Assembly: GCA_030266365.1 (NCBI GenBank)
Contig: JAJDHV010000007.1
Span: forward strand, 1 to 39,475
DNA from: Synergistaceae bacterium OttesenSCG-928-I11
Lineage (GTDB): Bacteria; Synergistota; Synergistia; Synergistales; Synergistaceae
Reading direction: 5' to 3'
DNA length: 39,475 nt
Positions 1 to 8,442 of this stretch are shown here, in pieces (position 1 is the first letter of the stretch; each line of letters opens with the position of its first letter). The notes beneath the pieces were generated by a model. The model did no database searches and was not told where the DNA came from. It saw only the letters and a program-made list of their open reading frames with translations. A program made the position numbers and the translations under genes.

Positions 1-1
1 G

Positions 2-343
2 CTTGTTTCCGCCATGTCTCTCGGGAGTATGCGTCTTTATGGTCTTTATCTGGAACATCGGCTGGCTTACGTAACCTCGAGGATTGAATTCGTCGCAAAC
101 AGGAACGCCGGTCTCGAAGAGCGTTATTCGGCCCTGCTCTCTCCATCGCGGATTTACAATTATGCAAAATCGGAGCTCAACATGGTCACGGCACGCGAGG
201 TCGAGACGATTCGTCTGAGCGGTGCTTTTGAAGGAGGAGTGTCGGTCGCGAGTGTTCCTGCGGCGACGCGCCCGGATTTGGAGATGCCAGGCTTTTTCGA
301 TTTTCTGGTATCCTTCACCGGGGTAGCGAATGCCCAAGATTAA
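2..343 (+). CDS. ftsL: FtsL-like cell division protein (5' partial)
   Basis: The gene enters from the left edge in frame 2, so the true start and most of the membrane helix lie outside the window; the ATG at 14 is probably internal. After the first residues comes a short coiled-coil-like stretch (ERYSALLSPSRIYNYAKSEL) followed by NMVTARE. This resembles the FtsL pattern of a helix followed by 'PSRI..YA...LGMV'. FtsL is a bitopic divisome protein that forms a complex with FtsQ/FtsB and activates FtsWI. The position immediately before ftsI in a dcw cluster supports the call. Its last 14 bases overlap ftsI. The C-terminal tail is unusually long and Ala/Pro-rich. Family sequence conservation is always weak for FtsL, so the assignment rests mainly on context. 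Confidence 0.7.
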   Translation, partial: LVSAMSLGSMRLYGLYLEHRLAYVTSRIEFVANRNAGLEERYSALLSPSRIYNYAKSELNMVTAREVETIRLSGAFEGGVSVASVPAATRPDLEMPGFFDFLVSFTGVANAQD

Positions 344-2018
344 AACCAGGATTCCGAGGGAATCCTGGCATTCCAGAAGCGCGTGGGCCTGCATCGTAAT
401 CGTCATTTTTTTATTGGCGGCACAGACGGTGCGGGTCCATCTGTTTCCGGACGATCGGATCAAGCGGCAGTCGCAGAGACAGTACTGGGCGCAGGTTTCC
501 CTTTCTACGTCGCGGGGTGATGTGCGGGACCGCAACGGCATCCCGCTTGCGATATCCGTTCCGTCCGTCAGTTTTTTTATCGACCCGATGTACTGGGATC
601 CCGCAAACGCGCAAATCCTGGAGCCGTATTTCGGGAAAGCGATCGCGGATCGCGTTTCACGCCCGATGTCAGGACGTTTTCACTGGTTGGTGCGGAAGAT
701 GCCCGTGAATCTTGCGAAGGAGCTTGTCGACAAAAAAATTCCCGGGCTCTTCACGATCAGCGAGAGTCAGAGAATGTATCCGCATGGCGAGCTCGCCTCG
801 CACGTAGTCGGGTTTTGCGACATCGACGACAACGGTCTGAGCGGTGTCGAGCGGGAGTGGAACGACGTTCTCTATTCCCCCCCGCAGACGCGGCTCTTCG
901 TTCGGGACGCGCGCGGCAACCTGCTCGACCTGATTGGCAGCAACGCCGGGACATTGCAGAGCGGGGCGGGGTCCATTACGTTGACGCTCGACTCGAAAAT
1001 TCAACAGATCGTCGAGTGGAAGCTGAAACAGGGTGCGGAGGAGACCGGTTCGAAGTGGGGGGTTGGCGTCTGCGTCAACCCAAAAACGGGCGAGATTCTG
1101 GCAATGGCGAGTTATCCGTGGATCGATCTGAACGACCGGCGAAGTTTTTCGAACGCGGAGACGCTCCGAAACAGCGCTATCGGTCGTGTCTACGAGCCAG
1201 GGTCGACATTCAAGCCGATCATGCTGGGAATCGCGATGGAGATGGCGCTCGCGTCGAGGGCGGAAAAATTCCGATGCGCCGGCAGAATTGCGATTGCTGA
1301 CGGCGTCATCCGCGACGTCAGCACGCATGGCAATCTGGACCTGGAAGGACTGTTGATCAAGTCGTGCAACACCGGCATGGCGCAGATCGGGCACAGGATG
1401 AACGCGCACAGGGCCTACGGCATGCTCCGCCAGTTCGGTTTCGGCATCCGTTCGGATGTCGAGATCGCAGGCGAGGAAGAGGGTTTGCTCCGCATGCCGG
1501 AGGAGTGGCTCGGCACGGCGCGCGCGAACGTCGCCATCGGGCAGGGACTTGCCGTGACGCCGTTGCAGCTCGTGATGGCGATCGGTTCGATCGCGAACGG
1601 CGGGGAACTTTTGAAGCCCTATATCATCGCGGAGGTGAAGAACGCGAGCGGAAAGGTGATCCACCAAGGGCGGAAACGGGTACGCAACGCGGTGCTGAAC
1701 AGACAGACGTGTCGGTGGCTGCGGGAAGCCCTGTACAAGACGGTCGAAACCGGGACCGGCAAGGCGGCCCGCGTGAACGGCGTCCACCTGGCGGGCAAGA
1801 CCGGCACAGCGCAGATCGCAGCGCATGGGCAGTACGCGAAAGGGCAATATGTCAGCTCGTTCATCGGTTTCTGGCCTTATGAGGATCCCGAGTACGTCAT
1901 GTTGATCGCACTCGGTGAGCCGAGCGGCAAGCGGTATTACGGAGGAGAAATCGCGGCCCCCGTGTTTCGCGCAATTTTGGAGGACATGTCCCAGCTTTCG
2001 ATCGTGGCGAAAAAGTAA
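330..2018 (+). CDS. ftsI: Penicillin-binding protein, FtsI/PBP3-type peptidoglycan transpeptidase
   Basis: 562-residue class B PBP that cross-links septal peptidoglycan in the divisome, working with FtsW. An N-terminal membrane helix (about residues 18-33) is followed by the PBP dimerisation region, which starts at STSRGDVRDRNG. The transpeptidase domain shows all three catalytic motifs: SxxK as S292-TFK295 inside EPGSTFKP, SxN as S345-CN347, and KTG at 490-492 inside AGKTGTAQ. There are no PASTA repeats at the C terminus, so it resembles the FtsI rather than the SpoVD or PBP2x type. The start at 330 overlaps ftsL by 14 bases and has a GGGG stretch about 7 bases upstream. murE follows after a 24-base gap. 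Confidence 0.95.
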   Translation: MPKIKTRIPRESWHSRSAWACIVIVIFLLAAQTVRVHLFPDDRIKRQSQRQYWAQVSLSTSRGDVRDRNGIPLAISVPSVSFFIDPMYWDPANAQILEPYFGKAIADRVSRPMSGRFHWLVRKMPVNLAKELVDKKIPGLFTISESQRMYPHGELASHVVGFCDIDDNGLSGVEREWNDVLYSPPQTRLFVRDARGNLLDLIGSNAGTLQSGAGSITLTLDSKIQQIVEWKLKQGAEETGSKWGVGVCVNPKTGEILAMASYPWIDLNDRRSFSNAETLRNSAIGRVYEPGSTFKPIMLGIAMEMALASRAEKFRCAGRIAIADGVIRDVSTHGNLDLEGLLIKSCNTGMAQIGHRMNAHRAYGMLRQFGFGIRSDVEIAGEEEGLLRMPEEWLGTARANVAIGQGLAVTPLQLVMAIGSIANGGELLKPYIIAEVKNASGKVIHQGRKRVRNAVLNRQTCRWLREALYKTVETGTGKAARVNGVHLAGKTGTAQIAAHGQYAKGQYVSSFIGFWPYEDPEYVMLIALGEPSGKRYYGGEIAAPVFRAILEDMSQLSIVAKK

Positions 2019-2042
2019 AAAAGAAACGCGGGAGGGATCGGT

Positions 2043-3554
2043 GTGAAGCTCGACGAACTGCTGAAAAAAATTCGCGTCCTGGACGACAGGGAACTTGCGC
2101 TCGAGAACGACGGCGGGAAAAATCCCGAGCTGTCCCGCGTCGTATACGACAACAGAAAAATTGCGGCGGGTTCGCGCGGCGTCGTTTTCGCCTGCGTCAA
2201 GGGGGAGCGCGCGGATGGACATGCGTTTGCGCCCCGCGCGGTTGAAAACGGTGCGGAGGCGCTGCTCTGCGAGCGAAAACTCGATCTGGACGTGCCGCAG
2301 TTGATCGTCCAGAATGTCCGCTCGTATATGGGCGCTCTCGCCTCCGCGCTGCACGGCAGTCCGTCGGAAAAAATGACGATGATCGCCGTCACCGGGACGA
2401 ACGGGAAGACGACGACTGCGTATATCACGCGTTCCATCCTGCGCGCATCCGGCGCCGTGGCGGGCATGCTCGGCACGATCGTGTACGATGACGCACGCAG
2501 CGAAGCCTACGCGGACCGGACGACGCCGGAAGGGCCGGATGTGCAGGATGCGCTCGCGCGAATGGTGGAAAACGGCGCGGCATACTGTGTGATGGAGGCG
2601 TCGTCGCATGGATTGCACCAAGGCCGTCTCAAAGGATGCCGTTTCGACCGGATGGGCTTCAGCAACCTCACACCGGAGCATCTTGAATACCACATCGACA
2701 TGGAAAATTATTACCGGGCGAAGCGCCTGCTGTTTACGGATTACGCCAAAGAGGGTTGGCAATGCGCCGTAAATGTCGACGACGCCTATGGCCGCCGTTT
2801 GTTCGACGAATTTTCCGCGCGGATGCGCGGCTTCTCGCTCGGAGATGCGCGCGAGAATCTGTACACCGCGAAAGTTCTGGGCATGGATGTCACGGGGACG
2901 ACGATGGACGTCTCGTTTGCGGATGGCGCGATGCTCCGGTTGAAGGCTCCTTTCATCGGCGACTATAACGCTTCGAACGTTCTGGAGGCGCTCGCCATCG
3001 CGGATTCGCTCGGAATCGACCGGGAAGTTGTCCGGAACGGCATCGAGCATTGCCCACAGGTGCCCGGGCGTTTGGAGCGGTACACCATGGGCAACGGGGT
3101 GACGGTCTTTGTCGATTACGCGCACAGTTCGGACGGTGTGGAGAAAATTCTGACGGCCTTGCGTCCGCTGACGCAAGGGAAACTCAGCATTCTCTGGGGC
3201 GCGGGGGGCGATCGTACGCCGACCAAACGTCCTGTTGTCGGAGAGATCATGGCGCGTTACGCAGACTTCACGGTCGTCACGACGGACAACCCGAGAAGTG
3301 AGCGTCCGGAGGACATCGCACGCGGCGTCGAGAGCGGCATCACTGGATTTCGAAAGGACGCCGCCTATCGCGTGATTCTCGACCGGCGGGAAGCGATCTG
3401 TTTTGCGCTCGATCGCGCGGAGTCGGGGGACGTCGTCATCGTAGCAGGCAAAGGACCGGAGCGCACGATCGAGTATGCCACGCACTCAGTCCCGTTCAGC
3501 GACAACGATACGGTGCTCGAGTGGGCGCGCGAGCGTGGAATCGAGGTCGTGTAG
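2043..3554 (+). CDS. murE: UDP-MurNAc-tripeptide synthetase MurE
   Basis: 503-residue cytoplasmic Mur ligase that adds the third amino acid to UDP-MurNAc-L-Ala-D-Glu. The ATP-binding loop GTNGKT is at 118-123, the carbamylated-lysine region is seen as YYRAKRLLF, and the C-terminal domain contains DNPR at residues 415-418. DNPR is the established signature of meso-diaminopimelate-specific MurE; lysine-adding enzymes differ there. A meso-DAP peptidoglycan is therefore predicted. The start is GTG at 2043, preceded by a good ribosome site (GGGAGGG) about 6 bases upstream; no ATG fits better. It ends four bases before murF. Confidence 0.95.
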   Translation: MKLDELLKKIRVLDDRELALENDGGKNPELSRVVYDNRKIAAGSRGVVFACVKGERADGHAFAPRAVENGAEALLCERKLDLDVPQLIVQNVRSYMGALASALHGSPSEKMTMIAVTGTNGKTTTAYITRSILRASGAVAGMLGTIVYDDARSEAYADRTTPEGPDVQDALARMVENGAAYCVMEASSHGLHQGRLKGCRFDRMGFSNLTPEHLEYHIDMENYYRAKRLLFTDYAKEGWQCAVNVDDAYGRRLFDEFSARMRGFSLGDARENLYTAKVLGMDVTGTTMDVSFADGAMLRLKAPFIGDYNASNVLEALAIADSLGIDREVVRNGIEHCPQVPGRLERYTMGNGVTVFVDYAHSSDGVEKILTALRPLTQGKLSILWGAGGDRTPTKRPVVGEIMARYADFTVVTTDNPRSERPEDIARGVESGITGFRKDAAYRVILDRREAICFALDRAESGDVVIVAGKGPERTIEYATHSVPFSDNDTVLEWARERGIEVV

Positions 3555-3557
3555 GCG

Positions 3558-4994
3558 ATGCCGAAGGACATTTTTTTCAGTATTTCAGAAGCTGCTGACA
3601 GGATCGGCGGAACGTTTTATCCGGACAGCGACGCAAAAAAAACGCTGCCGCAAATGTTCCGCGTGGACAGTCGCGAGGTCGCACCCGGCGAAGGTTTTAT
3701 CGCCATCAAGGGTGCGAACGTCGACGGACACGACTATATCGGACGTGCCGTCGAATCCGGCGCGTCTGTCGTCCTCCTGGAGCGCGCATATTTCGAGGCG
3801 AACAAAGAGGTTTTAAAAAAACTCCCCGCTTCGTTTCTTATCGCGGAAGAGAGCGAGCGTTCGGAGAAAGCGGCGGTTCGGTTGGCGCGGGCATGGCTCG
3901 ACGAGGTCTCTCCGAAAACGGTCGGCATCACCGGCAGTGTGGGGAAGACGACGACGAGAGAGTTGCTCGAGGGTGTCTTGAAAAAAAATTTTCGTGTCCA
4001 TGCTGCGAAAAAAAGCTACAACACCCTCATCGGGTGCAGCATGACGATCCTCTCGATGCCGGCCGCGACGGAAATATTGATTCTGGAACTGGGGACGAAT
4101 CACCCGGGGGAAATCGCGGATCTCATCGCGGCGTTCCCCGTCACGCACGGTTTGATCACGGAGATATCGCCTGCGCATCTGGAAGGGCTGCAATCGATCG
4201 AGGGCGTTTGCACCGCGAAAATGGAGATTGCGTCGTCGCGCGCGATGAAATTTTTGTCCTATAATTCCGATAACGAAATTTTATCTTCCGCCATTGCGCG
4301 CGTTCGGTCCGAAATTCGGTGCGTCGGCGTCGGCGCGACGAGCGGCGATATCCGCATTTCGAACGTGACGCAGCGCATTGGAGCGGATGGTGTACCGTGC
4401 CTTTCCCTTGAGCTCTCGCACGGCGGAAGAATGTTTTCATGCAGCGCCGACTTGTACGGCAGGCAAAACGCGCGCAACATCGCGCTCGCCTATTCGGTCG
4501 CAACGGAGTTCGGTCTGACGGACGAAATGTTTGCCGCGGCATTGAAGAGCGCTTCGCTGCCCGCCGGAAGGGGCAACATCGAAGCGCTTCCGGGTGGGGG
4601 TTTTCTGATCGACGACACTTACAACGCAAATCCCGATTCCGTCTCTTATGCGCTTCGTAACGTGATCGAACTGGACCTGCCGGAAGAGTGCCGCAGAATC
4701 GCGGTATTGGGCGGCATGCGTGAGCTGGGCGGGGATTCGAAATATTGGCACGAGGTCGTCATGAGCCGAGCCGGACTGTTCGACGAAGTCCATCTTGTCG
4801 GCAGCGAGTGGGACGGCGTGGAGACAAAACAAAGCTCGCTCGCGGGCAAGTGGAAGGACGCGGATGCGTTTATCGCGAAATTCGACTTTTCTAGTGTGAA
4901 AAAGTCCGTGATTCTTGTAAAAGGATCGAGATTTTACGCGCTCGAGCGGTTGCTCCCGTATTTCAGGAGCGTGAAAGGAGAGGGGCGGGCATGA
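3558..4994 (+). CDS. murF: UDP-MurNAc-tripeptide:D-Ala-D-Ala ligase MurF
   Basis: 478-residue Mur ligase that adds the D-Ala-D-Ala dipeptide to form UDP-MurNAc-pentapeptide in the cytoplasm. The N-terminal uracil-binding domain contains VDSREVAPGEGFIAIKG, the ATP loop TGSVGKTTT is at 125-133, and the central domain has LELGTNHPGEI, all typical of MurF. The C-terminal domain includes DDTYNANPDS, the MurF family hallmark. The ATG at 3558 follows murE closely, and the gene ends in an ATGA overlap with mraY (4991-4994), which suggests translational coupling. No ddl gene lies nearby to supply the dipeptide. Confidence 0.95.
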   Translation: MPKDIFFSISEAADRIGGTFYPDSDAKKTLPQMFRVDSREVAPGEGFIAIKGANVDGHDYIGRAVESGASVVLLERAYFEANKEVLKKLPASFLIAEESERSEKAAVRLARAWLDEVSPKTVGITGSVGKTTTRELLEGVLKKNFRVHAAKKSYNTLIGCSMTILSMPAATEILILELGTNHPGEIADLIAAFPVTHGLITEISPAHLEGLQSIEGVCTAKMEIASSRAMKFLSYNSDNEILSSAIARVRSEIRCVGVGATSGDIRISNVTQRIGADGVPCLSLELSHGGRMFSCSADLYGRQNARNIALAYSVATEFGLTDEMFAAALKSASLPAGRGNIEALPGGGFLIDDTYNANPDSVSYALRNVIELDLPEECRRIAVLGGMRELGGDSKYWHEVVMSRAGLFDEVHLVGSEWDGVETKQSSLAGKWKDADAFIAKFDFSSVKKSVILVKGSRFYALERLLPYFRSVKGEGRA

Positions 4995-5956
4995 AGGTTC
5001 TCTGTCTGTCGCTCGCATTTTTTTCCCTTGCCCTTTTCGGTCAGCGGCTCTGGATTCGCTGGATGCTGCGCTATTCGCTCGGCGAGGCGATCAAGGAGTA
5101 CGGACCGAAGGGGCACCTCAAGAAACGCGGCACGCCGAGCATGGGGGGCGTCGTCGCACTCTTTTTGGTCCCCTTTCTCGTCATCCTGCTCTATGTGCTT
5201 GGGATGGCGTCGTTCGGATCGCTGGTAAAAATTTGGGCGTTTCCGGTCGCAGCCGCGATGGTCGGCCTCGTCGACGACGGGCTGAAACGGTGGACGCGAT
5301 CGAGCGAAGGGCTCAAGAGTCTCCAGAAACTTTTTCTGCAAATCCTCATCACGCTCCCTTGGGCATATTATATGGCGCGGGGCGGTCTGTACCTTACACC
5401 GTCCTGGTCGGTGGGGCCGGAGATCGGCATTGCTCTGCTCGCGTTTTTCGGCGTCGGTTTCATGAACGCGGTCAACGTCACGGACGGCCTGGATGGGCTT
5501 GCCTCCGGGGCTGTCGCGATTTCGTTTGTGGCTTTTCTGTTTCTCGCGAAAAGCGACGCCGCCAGTGCGTCGGCTGCTGTCGCTCTGGCGATGGTGCTCG
5601 CATTTTTATGGCACAACGCGCATCCCGCGGAGGTTTTTATGGGGGATGTCGGCGCGCACCTCTGGGCGGGGTTGATACTCTCCCTGTGCGTCGCAGAGCG
5701 TGCGTTGATCCTGATCTTTCCGCTCGGATTTCTCTTCGGCGTGGAGATCGTCACGGTAGCGATCCAGATCGTCTCGATCCGAAAATTTCAGCGAAAAATT
5801 TTTTTGATGAGCCCGCTGCATCATCACTTCGAACTGCTCGGGTGGAACGAGACGAAAATCGTTGCGCGATTTTGGCTTGTCCATCTTGTGGGGCTTGCGA
5901 TATTGTTGATCTTTCTGTTCACGATAACGGGAAGGAGTGTCTGGAATGTCGGATAG
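4991..5956 (+). CDS. mraY: Phospho-N-acetylmuramoyl-pentapeptide transferase MraY
   Basis: 321-residue polytopic membrane enzyme that transfers phospho-MurNAc-pentapeptide to undecaprenyl phosphate, making lipid I. About ten hydrophobic segments are visible. The diagnostic motifs are in order: PSMGGV near residue 50, LVDDGLKRW with the metal-binding aspartate pair, NVTDGLDGLASG, FMGDVGAHLWAG and the PLHHHFELLGW loop. The length is slightly short for the family (about 320-360) but no motif is missing. The ATG overlaps the murF stop by four bases, and a GGAGAGGGG stretch lies just upstream. Its 3' end overlaps the chosen murD start by 11 bases. Confidence 0.95.
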   Translation: MKVLCLSLAFFSLALFGQRLWIRWMLRYSLGEAIKEYGPKGHLKKRGTPSMGGVVALFLVPFLVILLYVLGMASFGSLVKIWAFPVAAAMVGLVDDGLKRWTRSSEGLKSLQKLFLQILITLPWAYYMARGGLYLTPSWSVGPEIGIALLAFFGVGFMNAVNVTDGLDGLASGAVAISFVAFLFLAKSDAASASAAVALAMVLAFLWHNAHPAEVFMGDVGAHLWAGLILSLCVAERALILIFPLGFLFGVEIVTVAIQIVSIRKFQRKIFLMSPLHHHFELLGWNETKIVARFWLVHLVGLAILLIFLFTITGRSVWNVG

Positions 5957-7331
5957 CGACGGTAAATCGACGAACAAACTTGCGGGCAGGCGGATTGTCG
6001 TTCTCGGCGCGGGTGTGAGCGGGGTTTCGCTTGCGCGGCTGGCTCGTCGCCTCGGCGCGGATGTCTTTCTCTCCGATGCGGGGGCGATCTCGGACGCGGC
6101 GCGCGACGCGCTCCTTTCAGCAGAGGTTTCGTTCGAATCCGAAGGACACACGGACCGTGTCTTTCGGTGCGACGAAGTGTTGGTTGGCTCCGGCTTTCCG
6201 CCGGCTGCCGCAATCGTCTCGCGCGTACGGGAGAATGGGCTGGTTTTAAAGGGAGAACTCGATTTCGTAAGGCCATACTTGCGCGGAAAAATGATCGGAA
6301 TCACCGGGAGCAACGGCAAGACGACGACGACCTCCCTCACCGGGTACCTGCTGCAATCGCTCGGTTACAGGGCGGCGGTTGCGGGGAACATCGGCAACCC
6401 ACTCGCGGATATGGCTGGAGTCGATTACGATTTCATCGTCGCGGAGCTCAGCAGCTTTCAGCTGCATTGGGCAAACGCATGCGCGCTCGACGGGGCCGTT
6501 GTGACGAACCTGGCGCCCGATCACATCGATTGGCACGGCTCATACGAGCATTACGTCCGGGCAAAGGCGAAAATTTTTTCGTTCCTGCGCGAAGACGGGT
6601 TCGGCATTCTCCAGAAACGTGACATTGGGACGCTCGATCCGGGAGGCCGAATGTTGTACGGTTTGTCGTGGGACGAACCGGACGCGGAGTTGGCCGTTGT
6701 CCTTCACAGGGAGGAGCGCAGCGCCAGGATTTCGCATCGCGAACTTTTCCGTTTTTCGGAGACGAATCTGTTGGGCGCGCATAACATGGAGAACGTTGCG
6801 ATGGCGATGGCCGCGATCGATCTGTTCGGTGCGGACGTTGCCGCTGCGAGAGCCAAACTCGCCGACTATGTTCCGCCGCCGCACCGTTGCGCGCTCGTCG
6901 CAGAGTGGAAAGGCGTGCGCTACGTCGACGACTCGAAGGGCACCAACATCGCGGCGACCGTAACGGCGCTTTCTTCCATCGACGGGAAAAAAGTGATCAT
7001 CCTCGGCGGAAAGGGAAAGGGTGAGGATTATGCCACCCTGTTGGAACCTCTCCGCGCGCACGCAAGGTGGGCGGTTCTGATCGGCGAGGAGTCGGAAAAA
7101 ATCGCGTCGTCGCTGGATGCCGGGGAATTTCACAATTATTCGAGGGCGTCGGGCATGGAAGAGGCGGTTCGCCTTGCGGCAGATCACGCTTCGGCGGGCG
7201 ATGTCGTCCTTCTCTCCCCCGCCTGCACGAGTTGGGACATGTACCGAAATTACGGCGAGCGAGGGGATCATTTCGCCGGTATCGTAAAAAAAATGACGGG
7301 TGGAACGTGCGATGCGCACGATGAAGATTGA
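5946..7331 (+). CDS. murD: UDP-MurNAc-L-alanine:D-glutamate ligase MurD
   Basis: 461-residue Mur ligase that adds D-glutamate to UDP-MurNAc-L-Ala. The N-terminal Rossmann segment reads VVLGAGVSGVSLARL, the ATP loop GSNGKTTT is at 121-128, the central domain has AELSSFQL, and the C-terminal region contains YVDDSKGTN and ILGGKGKG, all characteristic of MurD. I chose ATG 5946 rather than the in-frame GTG 5937 because the ribosome site GGAAGGAG (5930-5937) overlaps that GTG, whereas it sits 8 bases before 5946. The gene overlaps both mraY and ftsW. Confidence 0.93.
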   Translation: MSDSDGKSTNKLAGRRIVVLGAGVSGVSLARLARRLGADVFLSDAGAISDAARDALLSAEVSFESEGHTDRVFRCDEVLVGSGFPPAAAIVSRVRENGLVLKGELDFVRPYLRGKMIGITGSNGKTTTTSLTGYLLQSLGYRAAVAGNIGNPLADMAGVDYDFIVAELSSFQLHWANACALDGAVVTNLAPDHIDWHGSYEHYVRAKAKIFSFLREDGFGILQKRDIGTLDPGGRMLYGLSWDEPDAELAVVLHREERSARISHRELFRFSETNLLGAHNMENVAMAMAAIDLFGADVAAARAKLADYVPPPHRCALVAEWKGVRYVDDSKGTNIAATVTALSSIDGKKVIILGGKGKGEDYATLLEPLRAHARWAVLIGEESEKIASSLDAGEFHNYSRASGMEEAVRLAADHASAGDVVLLSPACTSWDMYRNYGERGDHFAGIVKKMTGGTCDAHDED

Positions 7332-8442
7332 ACCTCGCTCCGCCCTCGAAAGCGGGACGAAACGGGTCGATCCGTTGCTCTGGTTGATTCCGCTTGTCTT
7401 GAGCAGCCTCGGGATTCTGATGGTGACGTCGACCACGAGTCCGGGTTCGTTTGAAGTCGCAGGAACGCCGTTTACCATGGGCATTCGCCAGCTTCAATGG
7501 CTTGGGTTGGGGATGGTTGCCATGTTTATTTCTTTTTGCATTCCGTCGCGTTTTTGGTACCGCGCCAGCGGTTTTTTCTGGATTTGCTCCGTCCTGTTCG
7601 TTCTTGTAACGCTGATTCCCGGGGTCGGGACCTCCGTCGGCGGCGCGAAGCGTTGGATTCGTCTTGCAGGCGTATCCATTCAGCCGGCCGAGGTTTTGAC
7701 GCTCGCCGTCGTCTTTCTCGCTGCAAAACTCGCGGTGAGAAACGAGCTCAATCCAGCAAAATGTTTCTATCAGTATCTCATGGTGATCGTCATTTCCTGT
7801 GTTCCGCTCATGCTGCAACCGGACCTCGGTTCCACGATCCTCGTCGTCATGATCTGTATGGGAATGTATGTGGAACGTTTCGGGTGGCAACGGCCGTTGT
7901 TTTTTGGGGTTTTCGGTGTCGGCTTGCTCGGCCTGTTTATTTTTTTCGAACCCTACCGGATGCGAAGGGTGATGGCGTTTCTCGACCCGTGGCAGGATCC
8001 GCTGGACACGGGATTTCAGACCATTCAAGGGTTAATTGCGTTTGCCAACGGGGGGGCATGGGGCTCCGGGCTGGGGCATGGTTTCCAGAAACTCAATTAC
8101 CTCCCCGCCGCATATACGGACTTCATCTACGCGGCGCTTGGGGAGGAACTGGGGCTCATCGGCACGCTCAGCGTCCTTGTGTTGTGTCTCATGTGGGTGA
8201 TGCGCGGAAGGTCTCTGTATAACAGAGTCCCGGAAGGTTTCGAGACCTCCGTGGTCTGGGGTGTGATTCTGACAATCATCCTTCCCTTCTTCATCAATAT
8301 CGCGGGGGTGACGAACCTTATGCCGCTTACGGGAATGCCGTTGCCGTTTATCAGCTATGGTGGCAGCGCGCTCGTCATGGTTTGGGTGAGGGTTGGCGCG
8401 CTCCTTCGCATTCAGAAGGAGTCCCCGAGGGTTCCGGCGTGA
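7312..8442 (+). CDS. ftsW: Lipid II polymerase FtsW (SEDS family)
   Basis: About 376 residues with roughly ten membrane helices. FtsW is the SEDS-family septal peptidoglycan glycosyltransferase that partners FtsI. Family signatures are QPDLGSTILV in the middle, ALGEELGLIG and, near the C terminus, PFISYGGSAL. The start is ambiguous among GTG 7300, ATG 7312 and ATG 7321. I chose 7312 because a GGGTGG stretch (7298-7303) lies 8 bases upstream, and the reading gives a short basic cytoplasmic tail before the first helix. It overlaps murD by 20 bases and abuts murG at 8442. The context before murG is the usual dcw order. Confidence 0.92.
   Translation: MRTMKIEPRSALESGTKRVDPLLWLIPLVLSSLGILMVTSTTSPGSFEVAGTPFTMGIRQLQWLGLGMVAMFISFCIPSRFWYRASGFFWICSVLFVLVTLIPGVGTSVGGAKRWIRLAGVSIQPAEVLTLAVVFLAAKLAVRNELNPAKCFYQYLMVIVISCVPLMLQPDLGSTILVVMICMGMYVERFGWQRPLFFGVFGVGLLGLFIFFEPYRMRRVMAFLDPWQDPLDTGFQTIQGLIAFANGGAWGSGLGHGFQKLNYLPAAYTDFIYAALGEELGLIGTLSVLVLCLMWVMRGRSLYNRVPEGFETSVVWGVILTIILPFFINIAGVTNLMPLTGMPLPFISYGGSALVMVWVRVGALLRIQKESPRVPA

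Noticed and set aside
669-3485. 938-codon open frame on the - strand opposite ftsI and murE
   Set aside because: The translation is Arg/His/Asp-rich with no recognisable domain. It lies opposite two genes with full catalytic motifs and arises because codon use in GC-rich genes leaves the opposite frame free of stops.
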